Below are positions 11,085-22,478 of a stretch of DNA of 64,000 nt, one piece after another. Numbering within the stretch: position 1 is the stretch's first letter; every line of letters begins with the position of its first letter. The notes beneath the pieces were generated by a model that did not search any database, had not been told where the DNA came from, and worked only from the letters and a program-made list of their open reading frames with translations. Both the position numbers and the translations under genes were made by a program. Origin of the DNA: Limnephilus marmoratus (lineage: Eukaryota > Arthropoda > Insecta > Trichoptera > Limnephilidae). The stretch lies in the NCBI GenBank assembly GCA_917880885.1, contig OU862934.1, positions 29,992,734 through 30,056,733 on the forward strand. The letters run 5' to 3'.

Positions 11085-11225
11085 TGATCTTGGCCTGGAG
11101 GGACGATTCCATGGTCTAGAAGAAAGTAATTTTTAATTTTTGTAAGAAATTTTATAATTTTTGTCAAATTTAAAGATTGTCAGGTAATTTGTAACTCGGG
11201 AATGTTTGTATCCCGTTTTTTTTAA
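11085..11225 (+). repeat. Degraded SINE-B copy
   Basis: B-box-like GGGACGATTCC near 11099 and the 3' phrase TAACTCGGGAATGTTTGTAT followed by T-rich text match 31603-31806 (GTAACCCGGGAATGTTTGTC). The 5' tRNA part is not recognisable. Confidence 0.4.
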
Positions 11226-11328
11226 AGTATAACAGGCAACTCGCCTTGCCGTAGACCTAAAATCAAAGTGGAAAAATAGTCATAATATGTGATTCTTTGA
11301 TTATATATATATATTTTTTTTACATGAG

Positions 11329-11650
11329 CTCCACACAGGAGGCCCCGAAGAAAATAATTTCCCTCAGGGCCTATGTCATCTTTGGGGATGCTGTGTAGAG
11401 GGTTTTTTTAAGGAAAGGAAGGAGAGAAGAGTTATGGGAAGGAAAAAGGTTTAAGGGGTGGGTTGGAATCTGGGGTTCAGTGTGTCCTGGTCATCCGCCT
11501 CCAAGACCTAGACAAACCTCATCCCATGAACCCGGGCACCTCTGCTAAATCACCAAACGTAGCGAACCACTCGGGGTGACCTATGGCAGAGGTGTTGGTT
11601 ATCCAATAAATAGTTCCCGGGGCGGCGGTACCCATACCCGCCTCCCAAAC
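11329..11650 (-). mobile_element. Short LINE-A derivative, copy 1 (5' end joined to 3' end)
   Basis: Read on the minus strand it starts GGGAGGCGGGTATGGGTACC, runs through the LINE-A 5' region (as at 28960-29130), and then joins at GGCGGATGACC/AGGACAC to the LINE-A 3' UTR (CACTGAACCCCAGATTCC). It ends in the nested stem-loop bounded by CTCCACACAG and CTGTGTGGAG-like arms. Length is 322 bp and it has no ORF. The copy at 27661-27978 has the same join. This looks like a non-autonomous LINE-derived SINE-like element mobilised by LINE-A; that role is inferred from structure. Confidence 0.75.
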
Positions 11651-11699
11651 TAATTAGCTTAAGAAAAAAAATATATGTAATGCATTCGTGTATGTTTTA

Positions 11700-12130
11700 A
11701 GAAAAACGTGGAAAAAAGACTGCGGTGCAACCTGGAAATTGAAGCATGTGAAAGAGGTTTCGTAAAATTCCTCCCAGAGGAATTCCTCTAAGAGGACTCT
11801 GGTAATCTATGAATGTGCTGATCGGAGATCGTTTTAGTGAAGGATGCTGTGAACATGGTTCTTTTCGACACGAATATTGTAGAAGGGATAAAAGACAGAT
11901 TCCGGAAAGTCAGCTGTTGAAAGAGCTGAAACGAGCTGTAGAACACGTGTAAAACGACCCGTTTTCAGTTGAGAAATGTAAATTGTGTTCAAATATTGGT
12001 CAATCTCATGTCTCACATAAGAATATCGGTGTCAAAGGAATTAATGCGGAATACCTTCCACTGAAATACTTGTAAAATAAGAACAGCTTTCCTTCCTGAT
12101 TGTTCCATATTTTGCATTCCACTCGAAAAC
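11700..12130 (-). pseudogene. LINE reverse transcriptase C-terminus, LINE-A-like
   Basis: The minus strand gives YISQLKTGRFTRVLQ and FPESVFYPFYNIR, the block near the end of the RT ORF in the same lineage as 16819-17028 (compare ICHMRTGRFFDSF). The surrounding text is broken by stops and indels. It sits immediately beyond the short LINE-A derivative and may be an independent fragment. Confidence 0.6.
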
Positions 12131-13357
12131 AGCGGAGTTGCATCTGTACCGTAAATAACATCTGTGTACGCGGATTTTCAGACAAAGCTGCCGTTGTAAT
12201 TCGGTTTCTAATTCAATAATTCGTCACACGATGTCGCCACTTTCGTCGGCAAGACGCATAGGGACGTGTCCTTCCTGGGTATACGTTCTACGAATTTGTG
12301 AACCTGGAGTATCTCCCGGATTTTGAAAGATAAAATACTCAGTTGTATCAAGCGGCTGTATATTACATATTATTCACAGGGCCTAACAGTAAAAATCTGC
12401 GGAGTGGGTTTTTGACACCTAGTTACTATTATTTCGCAATTCAATGTGCCCTTGTTGGATTTCTTCAGTTACATCTCCATCTACCAAAAGGGTTACGAAT
12501 ACACGTAAGATTAACGTGGTTAACGTGTTTTTTTTGTCTTTTTTAAACCTTTTTTATTTTACCTGTCCACGCCCTCAACGACCCCCAATTTTCTCTGGGT
12601 CTTCTATTGCCCCCTGGAAGTCTCAAACGCCCACAAGGGGGCATTATCGCCCATTTTGAGAACCTGCGCTCTGGAATCACCAACAAAGAGTGTTATTTTT
12701 CGTTAATGATGTATCTATTGTAACATAAGTCAATGCTTTTACAGAAAGAATGTATTCTTACAAAAACAAACAATTACTAACAAATGTTTCTTCTACCGCC
12801 TGAACTTACGGTATAGTTCTTTTAAGAAATACCTCCCGAGTGTATTATTTTATTTCGCTACAACAATACTTCCTAATACACCTTTTCCGCTCACAAAATA
12901 ATTTGTCCTCTTTCACGTTATTAGGCGTTAAGAAAATAATTTTTCGCCCTATTACGCCTTGCGTAAATAATATTCCGCCCAAAGAAAATACATTTCTCGT
13001 ATCCGGGGCGCAGAAAATAATAGAGATATCGCTAATTTGAGCCAAGTGCTTAAATTTGCTAAGTCCCTATTCTGAGAACAGATGTGTTAGTGAAGTTGAT
13101 TGAATCAGCAAATATCTATTATACAAATAGAACTAAATGCGGGGGATGGTAAAATAATAGTTTCACACATTTAATAATATAAAGCATATAGTGCTATGTA
13201 CAATGTACACATATATCCACTGAAGAAATAATTTAATAAATCTATACTAGATGTGGAACAAGAAAGAGACAGAAAATAAAATAAATATACCAATATATTC
13301 GAATCCTTCAATTTCGCATGAGAGAGAGGTTCTTGCTTATGAATAATTTAAGATATC
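12131..13357. other. Unassigned interval with weak repeat traces
   Basis: No gene recognised. The text CATTATCGCCCATTTTGAGA followed by ACCTGCGCTCTGGA near 12640-12678 resembles a hAT-like transposon end, but no partner end is seen. At 12870-13030 the phrase AAGAAAATAATTTTTCGCC recurs in several degraded forms, like a worn minisatellite. Confidence 0.35.
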
Positions 13358-13880
13358 TCATCATCATCATCATCACTATTGGCTCTACAACCCCTGGTGG
13401 GTCTTGGCCTCCTCAAGAGTCTTCCTCCACTCATCTCGGTTTTGCGCCAGCTCTCTCCAAGACAGATATGTCTTTGAGGACGTTGTCGCTCCATCTTAAT
13501 TTTGGTCTTCCCAGGCTCCTTCGCTCTATTGGTCTTGAGTTTAGCAGGGACTTTGGTGCTTGATGCTCGGTCATTCTCTCCACATGACCCAGCCACCGAA
13601 ATCTTCCCAGTTTTATAAATTTTGCGACGTTTAGCTCCTTAAACAAAGTATAGAGCTATTGTTAAGTCGTCTGCGCCAAAATCGATGCGCCTCAAAATTT
13701 TCCTTTCAAAAACGTCCAGTGCTCGCTCATTCTTCTTAGTTAGTACCCAAGTCTCAGCTGCGTACGTAAGTACTGGTCTGATAAATGTTTTATACACTAA
13801 TATCTTCGTGTTTCTGAATACGATACCTATATTACATTTTTCGTAAATAGAATTAATTATACCTTTGCTTACTTTTTATA
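13358..13880 (-). pseudogene. RTE-like LINE 3' end (RTE-M) with trinucleotide tail
   Basis: The minus strand reads VYKTFIRPVLTYAAETWVLT, then KILRRIDFGADD, KLGRFRWLGHVERM and LGRPKLRWSDNV. This is the C-terminal region of RTE/BovB-like 'endonuclease-reverse transcriptase' proteins, downstream of the catalytic site. A frameshift separates the two halves near 13640. The element ends in a (GAT)n tail, seen on the plus strand as ATCATCATC at 13358-13376. It is 5'-truncated and inactive. Confidence 0.8.
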
Positions 13881-14317
13881 TCACTGTTCATTCCTATTTG
13901 CGAGAAATTAAAGGCTTTTTATTTTATTTATTATTATATTCGAATCCTTGCATATCAATCTTTCTCTTACCAAGGTACCAATCACATTTAGGAAGATAAA
14001 TATTCTGAACAAATCCCTGTACTATTGTATCACATCACAAAAAATTGCTTTTGTTTTCAAAATACGCTCAAGAACATGTTATAGTTCCAATTATGTCCTC
14101 TGAGTGCGAACTATACCTAAATTTCTCTGAATAAACAATAACAGTGTTAATCTCTAGTGAACTCCCTGGTAAGTATGGTCCTGTATATATTTTTTGTCTG
14201 TACAGTACATTTTTACAGCTGTATCACGTTCATTGGTCAAATCATTGTACGTATAGTTGCGTTTCGGTGATCGATGAACCAGTGGATACAATTTTTAGCC
14301 ATAAGTTGTTATAGTTT

Positions 14318-14422
14318 GTAGTTAGTGTAAATTTGTCTACTTTGTAGTTAGAAATTAGTGTAGGTTTATCTAGTTAGTTTGCAATTAGTGAAAGTTTGTC
14401 TAGTTTATAGTTAGAAGTAAGA
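14318..14422. repeat. Degenerate tandem repeat
   Basis: Three to four worn units of TTTGTAGTTAGTGTAAATTT-like sequence ending in GTCTAG, about 26-37 bases each. Confidence 0.55.
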
Positions 14423-15361
14423 TTGTAAAAATGTATTATAAGTTTGAACAGCGCCCTAGAGGTAATTTTTCACAAAAACGGCGCCATACAAGTCATACAA
14501 ATATTATTTTTTTTATTATTATATATACAAAAATACTACAAAAAAAATTTCATCAAACACAAACTATCAAAATTAGATCAGTTGGTAATCACAAGCTTTT
14601 GACGAAGACACCACAAATACCAGGTAATAAAAAACTTTTAACAATCTTTCAATCGGTTCAAAAACAAAAAACATTTCAGATACAAAATTAAATAATGGTT
14701 TAAAAAACAAAATATATAATATTACAAAAATATATTCATTTAATTCATTTGGCATTTTCTTGAGCATTTGGTTCCTTCGAACGGGTAATCTGCCTAGCTA
14801 GGAACCAAGGAATTTAACTGAACTTCTATGAACCTTGGCTGGGAACTAATAAGTATCGACCTGACAAGGCACACTTCGTCCACATTTAATAAATAAAATA
14901 AAACACGTTGTGCACGATAACAATTTATTTTCGCTTTGGATTAAAAAAAATGATAGACTAAGATATAACTACTTCAATCTGTATTTATTTATAAAATAAA
15001 TAGAATATAGCCCGGAGACCGAATTATTGACTGACACACATCTAGAATCTATATATTCACTGGCTTTATACTTCAATATGTGAGAATAATGTAAATAGTG
15101 AATGAAAGGTATATTAGAAGATTCCGAAGGTTTACCTATGTCATATTGGGATATTAATGTGGACACAGCACTTGTAAATGTTGGTAAAGGATTTCTGTTT
15201 TTAACACGTCTATATTAAGTGTTGTTTTCTTCGGAATTTCTGATACAAAGGGTACTAGAGTACAGGTACCTGAGATGTACGTTTTATGAAGTCCTTCAAA
15301 AAATTTCGAATCAGAAATATTATAATACCTATCAGTTTTTGTTAAGTTGCAAGCAATGAAG
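14423..15361. other. Unassigned interval
   Basis: No gene recognised. The text GAGGTAATTTTTCACAAAAA followed by CGGCGC at 14458-14485 also occurs at 49190-49218, so a short interspersed repeat is present. Confidence 0.35.
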
Positions 15362-15933
15362 CTCACATCGGTGACACAGTAAAAAAACTTCGTAAACTCT
15401 GCCATATATTCTACTCCCTTAATTCTATCTTAGATTTACAGACTCTAAGAAGCGTATACTTTGCCCTTTTCCAATCCATAGCAATATACGGTATAGTGGG
15501 ATGGGGTGGTTGTGCTGAATCCATTATTAGACCAATTATTTTAGTTCAAAAACTAATTCTGAGAATTATATTTAAATGTCATCCTACCCATCCGTCAAAT
15601 GAACTCTTTGCAAAAATCAGGGTCTTAGATATTCGACAGCTATTTACTAAAACAAGCATTTGTTATATACGAAAAAATAATCTACTAATTGCTCCACAAC
15701 ATCAAGCACACACCCGCTTTTCATCAAACCTGGGTTGCGTGGTCCCAAAAACTAACACCTCATTCGCTCAACGACAATTCTGGTTCATCGCTCCTAAAAT
15801 ATATAATGCTCTGAGTACTGACATAAAGTCAAGTAATTCTAATTCTCTTTTTATAACACGTGTACAACATTGGATTTTTGAAAGGGGACGAACGCACTTT
15901 AAAGAATTCATGAGTTCTAACACTACATTTTAA
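15362..15933 (+). pseudogene. LINE-B reverse transcriptase C-terminal part
   Basis: The frame reads LQTLRSVYFALFQSIAIYGI, then VGWGG and, later, KIRVLDIRQLFTKTSICYI, FAQRQFWFIAPKIYNALS and an acidic/basic tail to a stop at 15933. This is the thumb/C-terminal region of Jockey/CR1-like non-LTR reverse transcriptases; the catalytic FADD block is missing because of 5' truncation. The last 145 codons are intact. It is followed by its own 3' UTR and poly(A), so it is a genuine 5'-truncated insertion. Confidence 0.85.
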
Positions 15934-16346
15934 TTATTAATTTTTGCATTTCTAAATTTTAATTTCCATTTGTATTTCTATTTTACTTTAAAATGTTGTT
16001 ATTTTTTTCTCTTAGTTTTTCACTAAATTTATATATGTTTTTAATTTTGATTTATATAATTATATGTTTTAATTTATACAGAACACTTGAGTTCTTAACA
16101 TTTAATTTTTATTATTAATTTTTGTATTTCAAAATTTGAATTTGAATTTTCATTTTTACTTTTCTTTAAAATATGGTCTTTTTTTTTCTTTAGTTTTAAG
16201 TATTTCTTAATATTTTTTGAAATGTTAAAATATTAAATGTACGACTACCACAACACGGGCTTAGCCTAGTGTGGTAGCCAAAAAAAAACCCAAATATCTG
16301 TTACTAATAAAAAATATATGAAATAAAAAAAAAAAAAAAAAAAAAA
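15934..16346 (+). mobile_element. LINE-B 3' UTR, stem-loop and poly(A)
   Basis: Contains a roughly 165-base tandem duplication (15934-16022 resembles 16100-16200), a stem-loop at 16245-16277 with arms CTACCACA and TGTGGTAG and inner GGCT/AGCC, and a poly(A) tail at about 16325-16346. The phrase CCTAGTG in the hairpin is shared with the LINE-B 3' hairpins at 20190, 41408 and 56417. Confidence 0.75.
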
Positions 16347-16653
16347 TGACCCACGTGGATTTTGGCCCATAAGTGGATGTAAGGTGAAATATACAGGACT
16401 TCATTGATACTCGCAAAGTAAGTATCGCCCTAATGGTTCCATGACAGTTAATCCACCTACAGTTGCCCCCCCCCCCCTCCCGGCATACTTTACAATATTC
16501 AGCAGTTTACTAAAATAATATCGTACACATCGTGCGGAGTGGTGGATAAACTGCCGAATAACGTAAAACATGTTTTTATTCAAATGCATGAAGGAACTAT
16601 AAACCTACTATACCTATATGCCAGCGTTATGTTTTTTTTACAGTAACATAAAC
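16347..16653. other. Unassigned interval with poly-C tract
   Basis: A C run interrupted once lies at about 16466-16481. Nothing else recognised. Confidence 0.4.
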
Positions 16654-17140
16654 GGGAGGCCCTGAGAAAAATAATTTCCCTCAGGGCCTATGTCATCTTA
16701 GATGCTGTGTGAAGGGTCTTTTTAAGGAGAGGAAGGAATGGACATTGGTCTTGAAGAGATCCATGTTGTAGGAAGGAGCAAACACAGAGGCCGACAAATC
16801 ATTCCACAGCCGAGCTGTTCAACACAAGAAAGAGTCAAAGAAGCGACCCGTTCTCATGTGACAAATGTTAACCGCGTACAAATGTTGGGCACGCCTTTGG
16901 CGGGTTTCCCGACTACGCACCGGTGCCGAAGGGATCAATGACGTTAGTTCTTCGGAGCATCTTCCATTGTAATACCGGCAGAACAAGGATAGCATTCCCA
17001 CCCGACGCCTGTGCTCTAAAGATTGCAATCCGTATGTTAAGATGGGAGAATCTTTTCAAACGGACCGCCCGTTTCTGCACAGAGTCGAGAGTATTTTTCA
17101 GGTATTTTGGAGCTCCGAACCCGAACTACCTGTTCAAAAT
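16654..17140 (-). pseudogene. LINE-A reverse transcriptase C-terminus and 3' UTR
   Basis: The minus strand gives QSLEHRRRVGMLSLFCRYYN, CSEELTSLIPSAP and ICHMRTGRFFDSFLC, the conserved C-terminal block of a Jockey-like insect LINE. After the coding part come AAAAAGACCC, GACATAGGCCCTGAGGGAAA and the inner stem-loop (GGCCCTGAGG/CCTCAGGGCC-like). The outer stem arm is lost on one side. The copy is 5'-truncated and carries small frameshifts. It is the best LINE-A C-terminal copy and links the coding region to the recurrent 3' hairpin. Confidence 0.8.
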
Positions 17141-17141
17141 A

Positions 17142-17440
17142 CCTGCATCCCCAATTGGGGTATGTTATGCGGTTGAAAGGAGTGGGGATGGGGAAGAAAT
17201 GGAGAAGAATGAGGTGGGAAGTACCATTCATATCTGGTCACAAAACATGGCTAAAGCTATTTCAAGCCACGTTTCAATTCTTAATGGTGGTCTTCCACCA
17301 AGGCAACTCTGAGAGTATCTTTCACTCTGATATAAGACAAATCAATCATACATAATTCACGTGCGCACGCCAGGATTTGAAACTGTGACCTTCGGATTCA
17401 TAGTCGAGAGCTTTACCCCTCGAGAGCCTTACCCGCTGAG
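17142..17440 (-). repeat. SINE-A copy 2, antisense
   Basis: On the minus strand a tRNA-like head (GGGTAAGGCTCTC, then CCGAAGGTCACAGTTTCAAA and TCC) is followed by body landmarks AGAGTGAAAGATACTCTCAG and TTGCCTTGGTGGAAGACCAC. The head lies at 17366-17440. The 3' end is cut where it adjoins LINE-A at 17140. Confidence 0.65.
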
Positions 17441-17534
17441 AAATTCCATCCATCTGTAATTCTAGCATTTGGCATTCCTACGTGAAATTCACCCCTATGT
17501 AATTTCATCCTGAGACCACTTTAATTGACATAAG

Positions 17535-17652
17535 CGTTAAGTGACCAGATGTGAATTGACGAGTACTTCCATACCTTTCTCTGACCAATCTCCTGCCCCT
17601 CCCCATTCTCTTCAGCCTCACAACATACCCCAATTGGAGATGCTTTCAACTC
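17535..17652 (+). repeat. SINE-A fragment
   Basis: Reads GTGACCAGATGTGAATTGAC, then GTACTTCC, CCCCTCCCCATTC and CCTCACAACA, matching the 3' half of 32029-32120. It is inverted relative to copy 2 next to it. Confidence 0.55.
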
Positions 17653-18518
17653 AAAAAATGACTTGTCATTCTTGCCGATCTACTGGGATCCGACGTAAAA
17701 CTATCTCCATTTAAAATCCGCCATAAAACAATGACAATCAAAAACTCAATCATTTCCCGCCACTTATATTCACCCTTGGAGTAACCGCAAAGTCAAAATT
17801 TACATATTCCGCCGTTAAAAAATAAGACGAACGTAAAAAAAAGCAATTCTCCCCGACAGAATCTCTCCGTGTTTTACACGGATGCAAAAAGGAGTAAATC
17901 TCAACTCAGGAAGGGGTTTTATACACGTTTTATCTTTTATTTTACGCTGTGTCATCATGACAAAACATATCCCCGAAGACTTCTTACAAGCGACACTCTG
18001 GAATGTCGACACGGGTTGTTTTCTTCTCTCGACACTTCTATCTGCCACAAGTCCCCAGGGATAAATTAAGCCGCTTTCAGCGGACGGGCGCACTAACGGC
18101 GACTTGCATTCGACACTTGTGGCTGGCAATTATCTCGAATTTGCATATTAAAGATGGCGGTTTGCTTTGATTGGGTTTTTCTTATCCGATTATGTCTTTG
18201 ACACAATGACAAGTAGCGTAGGCAGTGAATTGGTAAGCAGGGGGAAGTTTTTTAAAACTTGTTTACTTTACAAATGAACAGCGAAAGATACTGGCTTATA
18301 AGAAATGAACAGATACAGTGTATTTTCGTTATTTGTTTTTGGGGTGTTATGCCATGTTGCGCTACCTCCTTCTGTAGCCAACTTCTGGACAGTGTTACAG
18401 TGTCCATCATCAGGGCAGATGGGTAATAATTGTTGGTGGAGAAATGTATGCTTGGAAGCGATACCGTGTTGCCAGCTCCACTACGAGCTGGCTTTTAAAA
18501 TAAATAAAAACATCCAAA
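17653..18518. other. Unassigned interval, possibly unique sequence
   Basis: Somewhat higher GC than the neighbourhood and without repeat landmarks I can match inside the window. A plus-strand open frame at 18305-18565 starts with a hydrophobic, signal-peptide-like stretch but runs into repeat R3, so I do not call it a gene. Confidence 0.35.
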
Positions 18519-18590
18519 ATTTACCCGAAGACCAAAATGTCATTTTCATTTTTAACTCCAAATAATCTCTGGAATCACTGGTTAAAGTAA
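18519..18590 (+). repeat. Interspersed repeat R3, copy 2
   Basis: Matches 121-200 (CCGAAGACCAAAATGTCATT, ACTCCAAATAATCTCTGGAA, TCACTGGTTAAAG). Confidence 0.55.
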
Positions 18591-18852
18591 GTAAAGTGCG
18601 TTCGTTAAAGTCTTGTATAATCATCAAAATGTTACGATCACAGGATAGTCAGTTATACTTGTAAAAACCTATTACACTTGTAATTAGTTTTAATAACCAA
18701 TAAATAATAATTCGTGTTCTTAAAAAGGTAATGAATTTATTTTGACAATTGAGCAAAATCAATATTAAATACATTAAAAATTTACAAACCGCTATAATTA
18801 CAAAAAAATGTTAAACCTAGTATTTAAAAAAGAAACAACTTAAAATTACAGT

Positions 18853-19330
18853 ATGGGTCTGAGGGCCTACTTCCAATTAAAGGGCTTCTCTGGTACATTA
18901 TAATTATGGATAATTTGGGAGAAAGCACGTATAAAAAATTATTGGTGCATAGTCACACAACAAGATTTACCGAAAACAAAGGCCTAAAAATACCACGAAT
19001 ATCAAATAAGTATGGTAGCAGAACGCTCGAATATATGGTACCTTTGCTATACAACATATTGAATCAAAGCATTAATTTAAAAAATAATGAGGAACCCTAC
19101 CATAAACTGACAAAAAAGTGGTTAATAAATTAACAACATATTTATCTATCCTAAATCTTACATTAGGTATTAATATTATAACTTAAGCTAATGTGTGTCA
19201 CGTAATAATATTAAATGGTAGAACCTTCAGAGCTGATATGTCACAGCTTTGTGGGACTACCCATATCTTATATTGTGTTAGGTGTAATTATATTCAATTT
19301 AATAAATAATAAAAAAAAAAAATTAAAAAA
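18853..19330 (+). pseudogene. LINE-C 3' end (RT C-terminus and UTR)
   Basis: The frame reads EGLLPIKGLLWYI and, further on, HSHTTRFTENKGLKIPR and YGSRTLEYMVPLLYNILN, stopping at 19133. It aligns with the end of ORF2 of the 44-49 kb LINE-C (VLPVRGLLFYNIV, HNTRFTQNEGLVVP, YGERTLNYIVPSIFNKLP). An A-rich tail lies at about 19300-19330. 5'-truncated copy. Confidence 0.75.
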
Positions 19331-19336
19331 ACAAAA

Positions 19337-19465
19337 TCCATTCAATACATGACAGGCATAGACAAGCCATTGAAAGCCACAGAAAATCATAAGAATTTAA
19401 CAGCCGATAACGCACGTATAACGCCTTCTGATATCCGATGGTTTCTCGCAACTCTGACTTAGAGA
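19337..19465 (+). repeat. Direct repeat flanking R1 copy B, left
   Basis: CCATTCAATACATG, GGCATAGACAAGCCATTGAA and CGATAACGCACG match 20629-20785 in the same orientation. Confidence 0.6.
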
Positions 19466-19470
19466 GATTA

Positions 19471-20560
19471 CCAGAGAAAACCAGAAAAATGTCATTTTCT
19501 CTTTTATTGACTCTTTTCCACAAAAAATTATAAATGGATTTCAAAAGATTGTTCTTTAATCTAGCATTCGCATGTAATAAATTTTGAGAAAATTTTTTAA
19601 TTTTTAGTATAATAACGTTATTCCATAGGTCGTTGGGAGATTTGTTAAATTTTCAAAAAAGATTTTGTATTATACCACACCCATTTCAAATAATATAATC
19701 ATGCAGTAAAATAAATCAATACATCATCTAGCAAACGCATGTTTTAGAATTTTAATTTTAGTATCAATAAAATCATTAAAAAATATGTACGTACATGTGT
19801 TTCTTGACGAAAATTGGTCCATTTGTGTATTTATTTGCGCACTTACAATCTAATATATTTCAGATTTTTTTAACATTCTTATTAAATTTAGACGTTATTG
19901 AAAAATGATAAATACTCTTCAAAAATAATGAATCCTCTACTAGACCGTGTATTCATAACACTAGATCGAATAAAAATGATATAAAAAAATATTCCAAGTT
20001 ATAAAACCACATTTGGACAAAGAAACTATACATACTTTGCAACAAAACTCCATAACATCCTTCCCCAAGGCATAAAACTAATAAAAAATCAAATTCAATA
20101 CAAATCAAGAATAAAAATATGGCTTAAAGAGGTCAATGAGAAAACCCTAGCGAAGATAGAAGACAAATGAACTATATTTAAATAACTTTAGTCCACCTCG
20201 GCAGAGGACCCCCTAGTGAGGAGGACTAAGAAATACAATATTTTATACTTAATTTCACATTACATTTTGTATGTAAAATGTTTTCTATATAGTCGCTATA
20301 ATAAAAAAAAAACTTATAATCAAAAAATAATTACAAAAAGTACATAATTTTAATAGTTTTATCATCACGCCTTTCAGCATTTTTGGATGAAGGTATAAAT
20401 TAAAGCTAATTTGGTTTGAAACAAATTCGATATTGAGTTATAATTTAAAAAGCTGGTACGGAGAATAATTAATCTTTCTCATTGTAACCGCCTTGCACGA
20501 TCGTAAGAACAACTTTCGATGAAATGTGGCTTTTCGTCCGCTGGCTGGTTAAACGCTCTT
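19471..20560 (-). repeat. Long non-coding repeat R1, copy B, with LINE insertion
   Basis: Reverse complement of 2947-3655 over its full length, interrupted at 19927-20311 by a LINE-B 3' end. Continuity resumes at CTTATAATCAAAAAATAATT. It is flanked by direct repeats at 19337-19465 and 20629-20785. Confidence 0.75.
19927..20311 (+). pseudogene. LINE-B 3' end nested in R1
   Basis: The frame gives KTTFGQRNYTYFATKLHNIL, PQGIKLIKNQ and a stop near 20168; compare KTTFGQRNFRYFATKLYNTL at 56517-56834. A 3' stem-loop at 20190-20227 pairs AGTCCACCTC with GAGGAGGACT, and an A run ends the element at about 20311. It is strongly 5'-truncated. Confidence 0.8.
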
Positions 20561-20628
20561 AAGCTTGTGTATAAATAGTTTTAATAACTATTCGTGTATA
20601 AGTGATTCGTGTTCTTAAATAGGCAATT

Positions 20629-20785
20629 AATCCATTCAATATATGGTAGGCATAGACAAGCCATTGAAAGCCAAAGAAAATCACAAAAAAATGAAAGCAG
20701 ATAACGCACGATGGACGCTTTCCGATATCCGACGGATTTTACCATTTTGTCTTAATTGTCTCGCAACTTTGACATGACGAAAAAA
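20629..20785 (+). repeat. Direct repeat flanking R1 copy B, right
   Basis: Partner of 19337-19465. The short stretch 20570-20628 also resembles 18670-18735 (AGTTTTAATAAC, ATTCGTGTTCTTAAA). Confidence 0.6.
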
Positions 20786-21191
20786 TAACACAAAAGGTAC
20801 AGAATCACCCTTCAGTACTTACTTCGTTTTGGTAGGGTTTGCTTTTATATTTTTTTGGTCGTTAGTGCGTATCCCCATTTATGATAAATGATGACGTGTT
20901 TATGTTGTCGTACGTACATTATGCGGTGGAGCTAGTTTTGACAAAATTTAATATTTTATAGTTTTCCTCACAGGTTATGTCATAAACGCTTTTACGAGTA
21001 TTAACGCCGATGTAACACTCATAAAATGATAACACGAGTTATGACTTTAGTTTCATGCGAGTAAAGTAATAACTACGTTTGTACGTGACAACGTCAAAAA
21101 ATATAAAATGATACACATATTACAAATTATGTCAATTACCTGTATATCATAGTCATGTTATGTCATGAATAAATTTAATTTAATCATTTTT
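20786..21191. other. Unassigned interval
   Basis: No feature recognised. Confidence 0.35.
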
Positions 21192-21706
21192 AACGAAAAA
21201 GTACAAAAAAGGTTTATGCGTTACCTGTATATGAGGGAATATACATAGGTACTACCCATTCCTGTATCCATCGTTGTTCTTAACAGGAATGCTCGATCTT
21301 AATACCTTAGAAGCACGCCGAAAAATATTTTTGGGAAAACATTTTTTTTAGCTGATCTCCGGTACCGTACTGAATCCACCTATGTTGAAGGAGATTAACC
21401 TATATGTCCCTAACGCGTATACTCTTGGGAGATCCCACACACTTTTTTATGCTCCGAAAGCGAGAACTTCTTCCTTTCAGAATGCCCCATTAAATAGAGC
21501 AATTCAACTGCTTAACGATTCTGCATTGAGCATTGACATCTTCAATGTTACCTATAGAGAGTTCAGTAACTATCTTTTGACATATGTCTCAACATAGTGA
21601 AACTGCCCCCCTTGGCCTTTTTTTCTCTTATATTTTGTAATCTTCTCCATAATAATTTGGTGTATAACTGTTTTATGGAGAACCTGAAAAAATAAATAAA
21701 TAAATA
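21192..21706 (+). pseudogene. LINE-D RT C-terminus and 3' tail
   Basis: The text begins NEKVQKRFMRYLYMREY and, after frameshifts, reads INLYVPNAYTLGRSHTLFY and RAIQLLNDSALSIDIFNV, stopping at 21597. It aligns with the larger antisense LINE-D at 38835-39907 (KVQNKFLRYLYLRDFGYYPW, FYVPDNFTRARRHRTFVV, LLNFLPPDIDIF). A short UTR ends in (AAAT)n at about 21691-21706. Confidence 0.75.
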
Positions 21707-22095
21707 ACATGCACAAAGGAGGGTTAAAATAATTTTTATTTGATTAGTATAATTTTTTAATGATTAATTCGTGTTATTTCACAATTTTTTAATTAGATAA
21801 AAAAATATTACATAACAACATACCAAGCTCTCTCATTCAAAATTTAGGCATATTAGATTGGCCAAAGAATTTATATATAAAAATGCAAAAATCAGTCATT
21901 TTTAATACATGTAGGATTACAAAAGAATTTTTAAATATTTATATTGAGGGATCAATAGGATTTATAGGTCCAATTAGGAGTTCTACCGAGCCGAACCCTC
22001 TGATATGAAAATATCTGGAGTCGGTGAATTATTTTTCCATTTGGTCCCTGTTAGGTTGACATGTTGTTTTTGTATAGTTTTGTATTTATTACACT
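21707..22095. other. Unassigned AT-rich interval
   Basis: No feature recognised. Confidence 0.35.
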
Positions 22096-22097
22096 TA

Positions 22098-22478
22098 TAC
22101 AGGGTGTCCGGGGGTAAAGTGCATTAATTTCGGGAGGTGATTCTACATGATAGTACAAGTAAGAAAGATAAATAACTTTTTTCGAAATTCAAACTTTTAG
22201 GGGTAGTTTTGAGGTAAAAACATAAAATTAGTCCGGCGTGTGCGGCCAGATTTATTATTTTCCGCTGTTACAATATGGGCCAATCACAATCGAGTCGGGC
22301 GCCTGGCAGGCTCTCAGCAAGTAAGATCGTACCTCACACTAAGGATTTTTAGTAGGTAAGTCTTTTTGTATGGGGAAAAAAGTTGTAATTTCGGAAAAAG
22401 TTGTTAATCTTTTTTACTCCCACCATCATGTAGATTCACCTCCCGAAGTTAATGCACTTTACCCCCGGACACCCTGTA
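22098..22478. repeat. Tc1/mariner-type MITE with TA target duplication
   Basis: A 381-bp element with inverted repeats of about 54 bp (22098-22151 and 22425-22478) that differ at two positions. Ends read TACAGGGTGTCCGGGGGTAA. TA dinucleotides flank both sides (22096-22097 and 22479-22480). No transposase is encoded. The near identity of the arms suggests a fairly recent insertion. Confidence 0.9.

Noticed and set aside
10937..11167. Membrane protein of F, I and L residues
   Set aside because: Translation of an A-rich low-complexity tract.
17815..18129. 104-codon minus-strand gene
   Set aside because: No recognisable domain or supporting context; the plus strand is also open.
18305..18565. 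Secreted protein gene (signal-peptide-like N-terminus)
   Set aside because: The frame runs into interspersed repeat R3 and no homologous domain is recognised.
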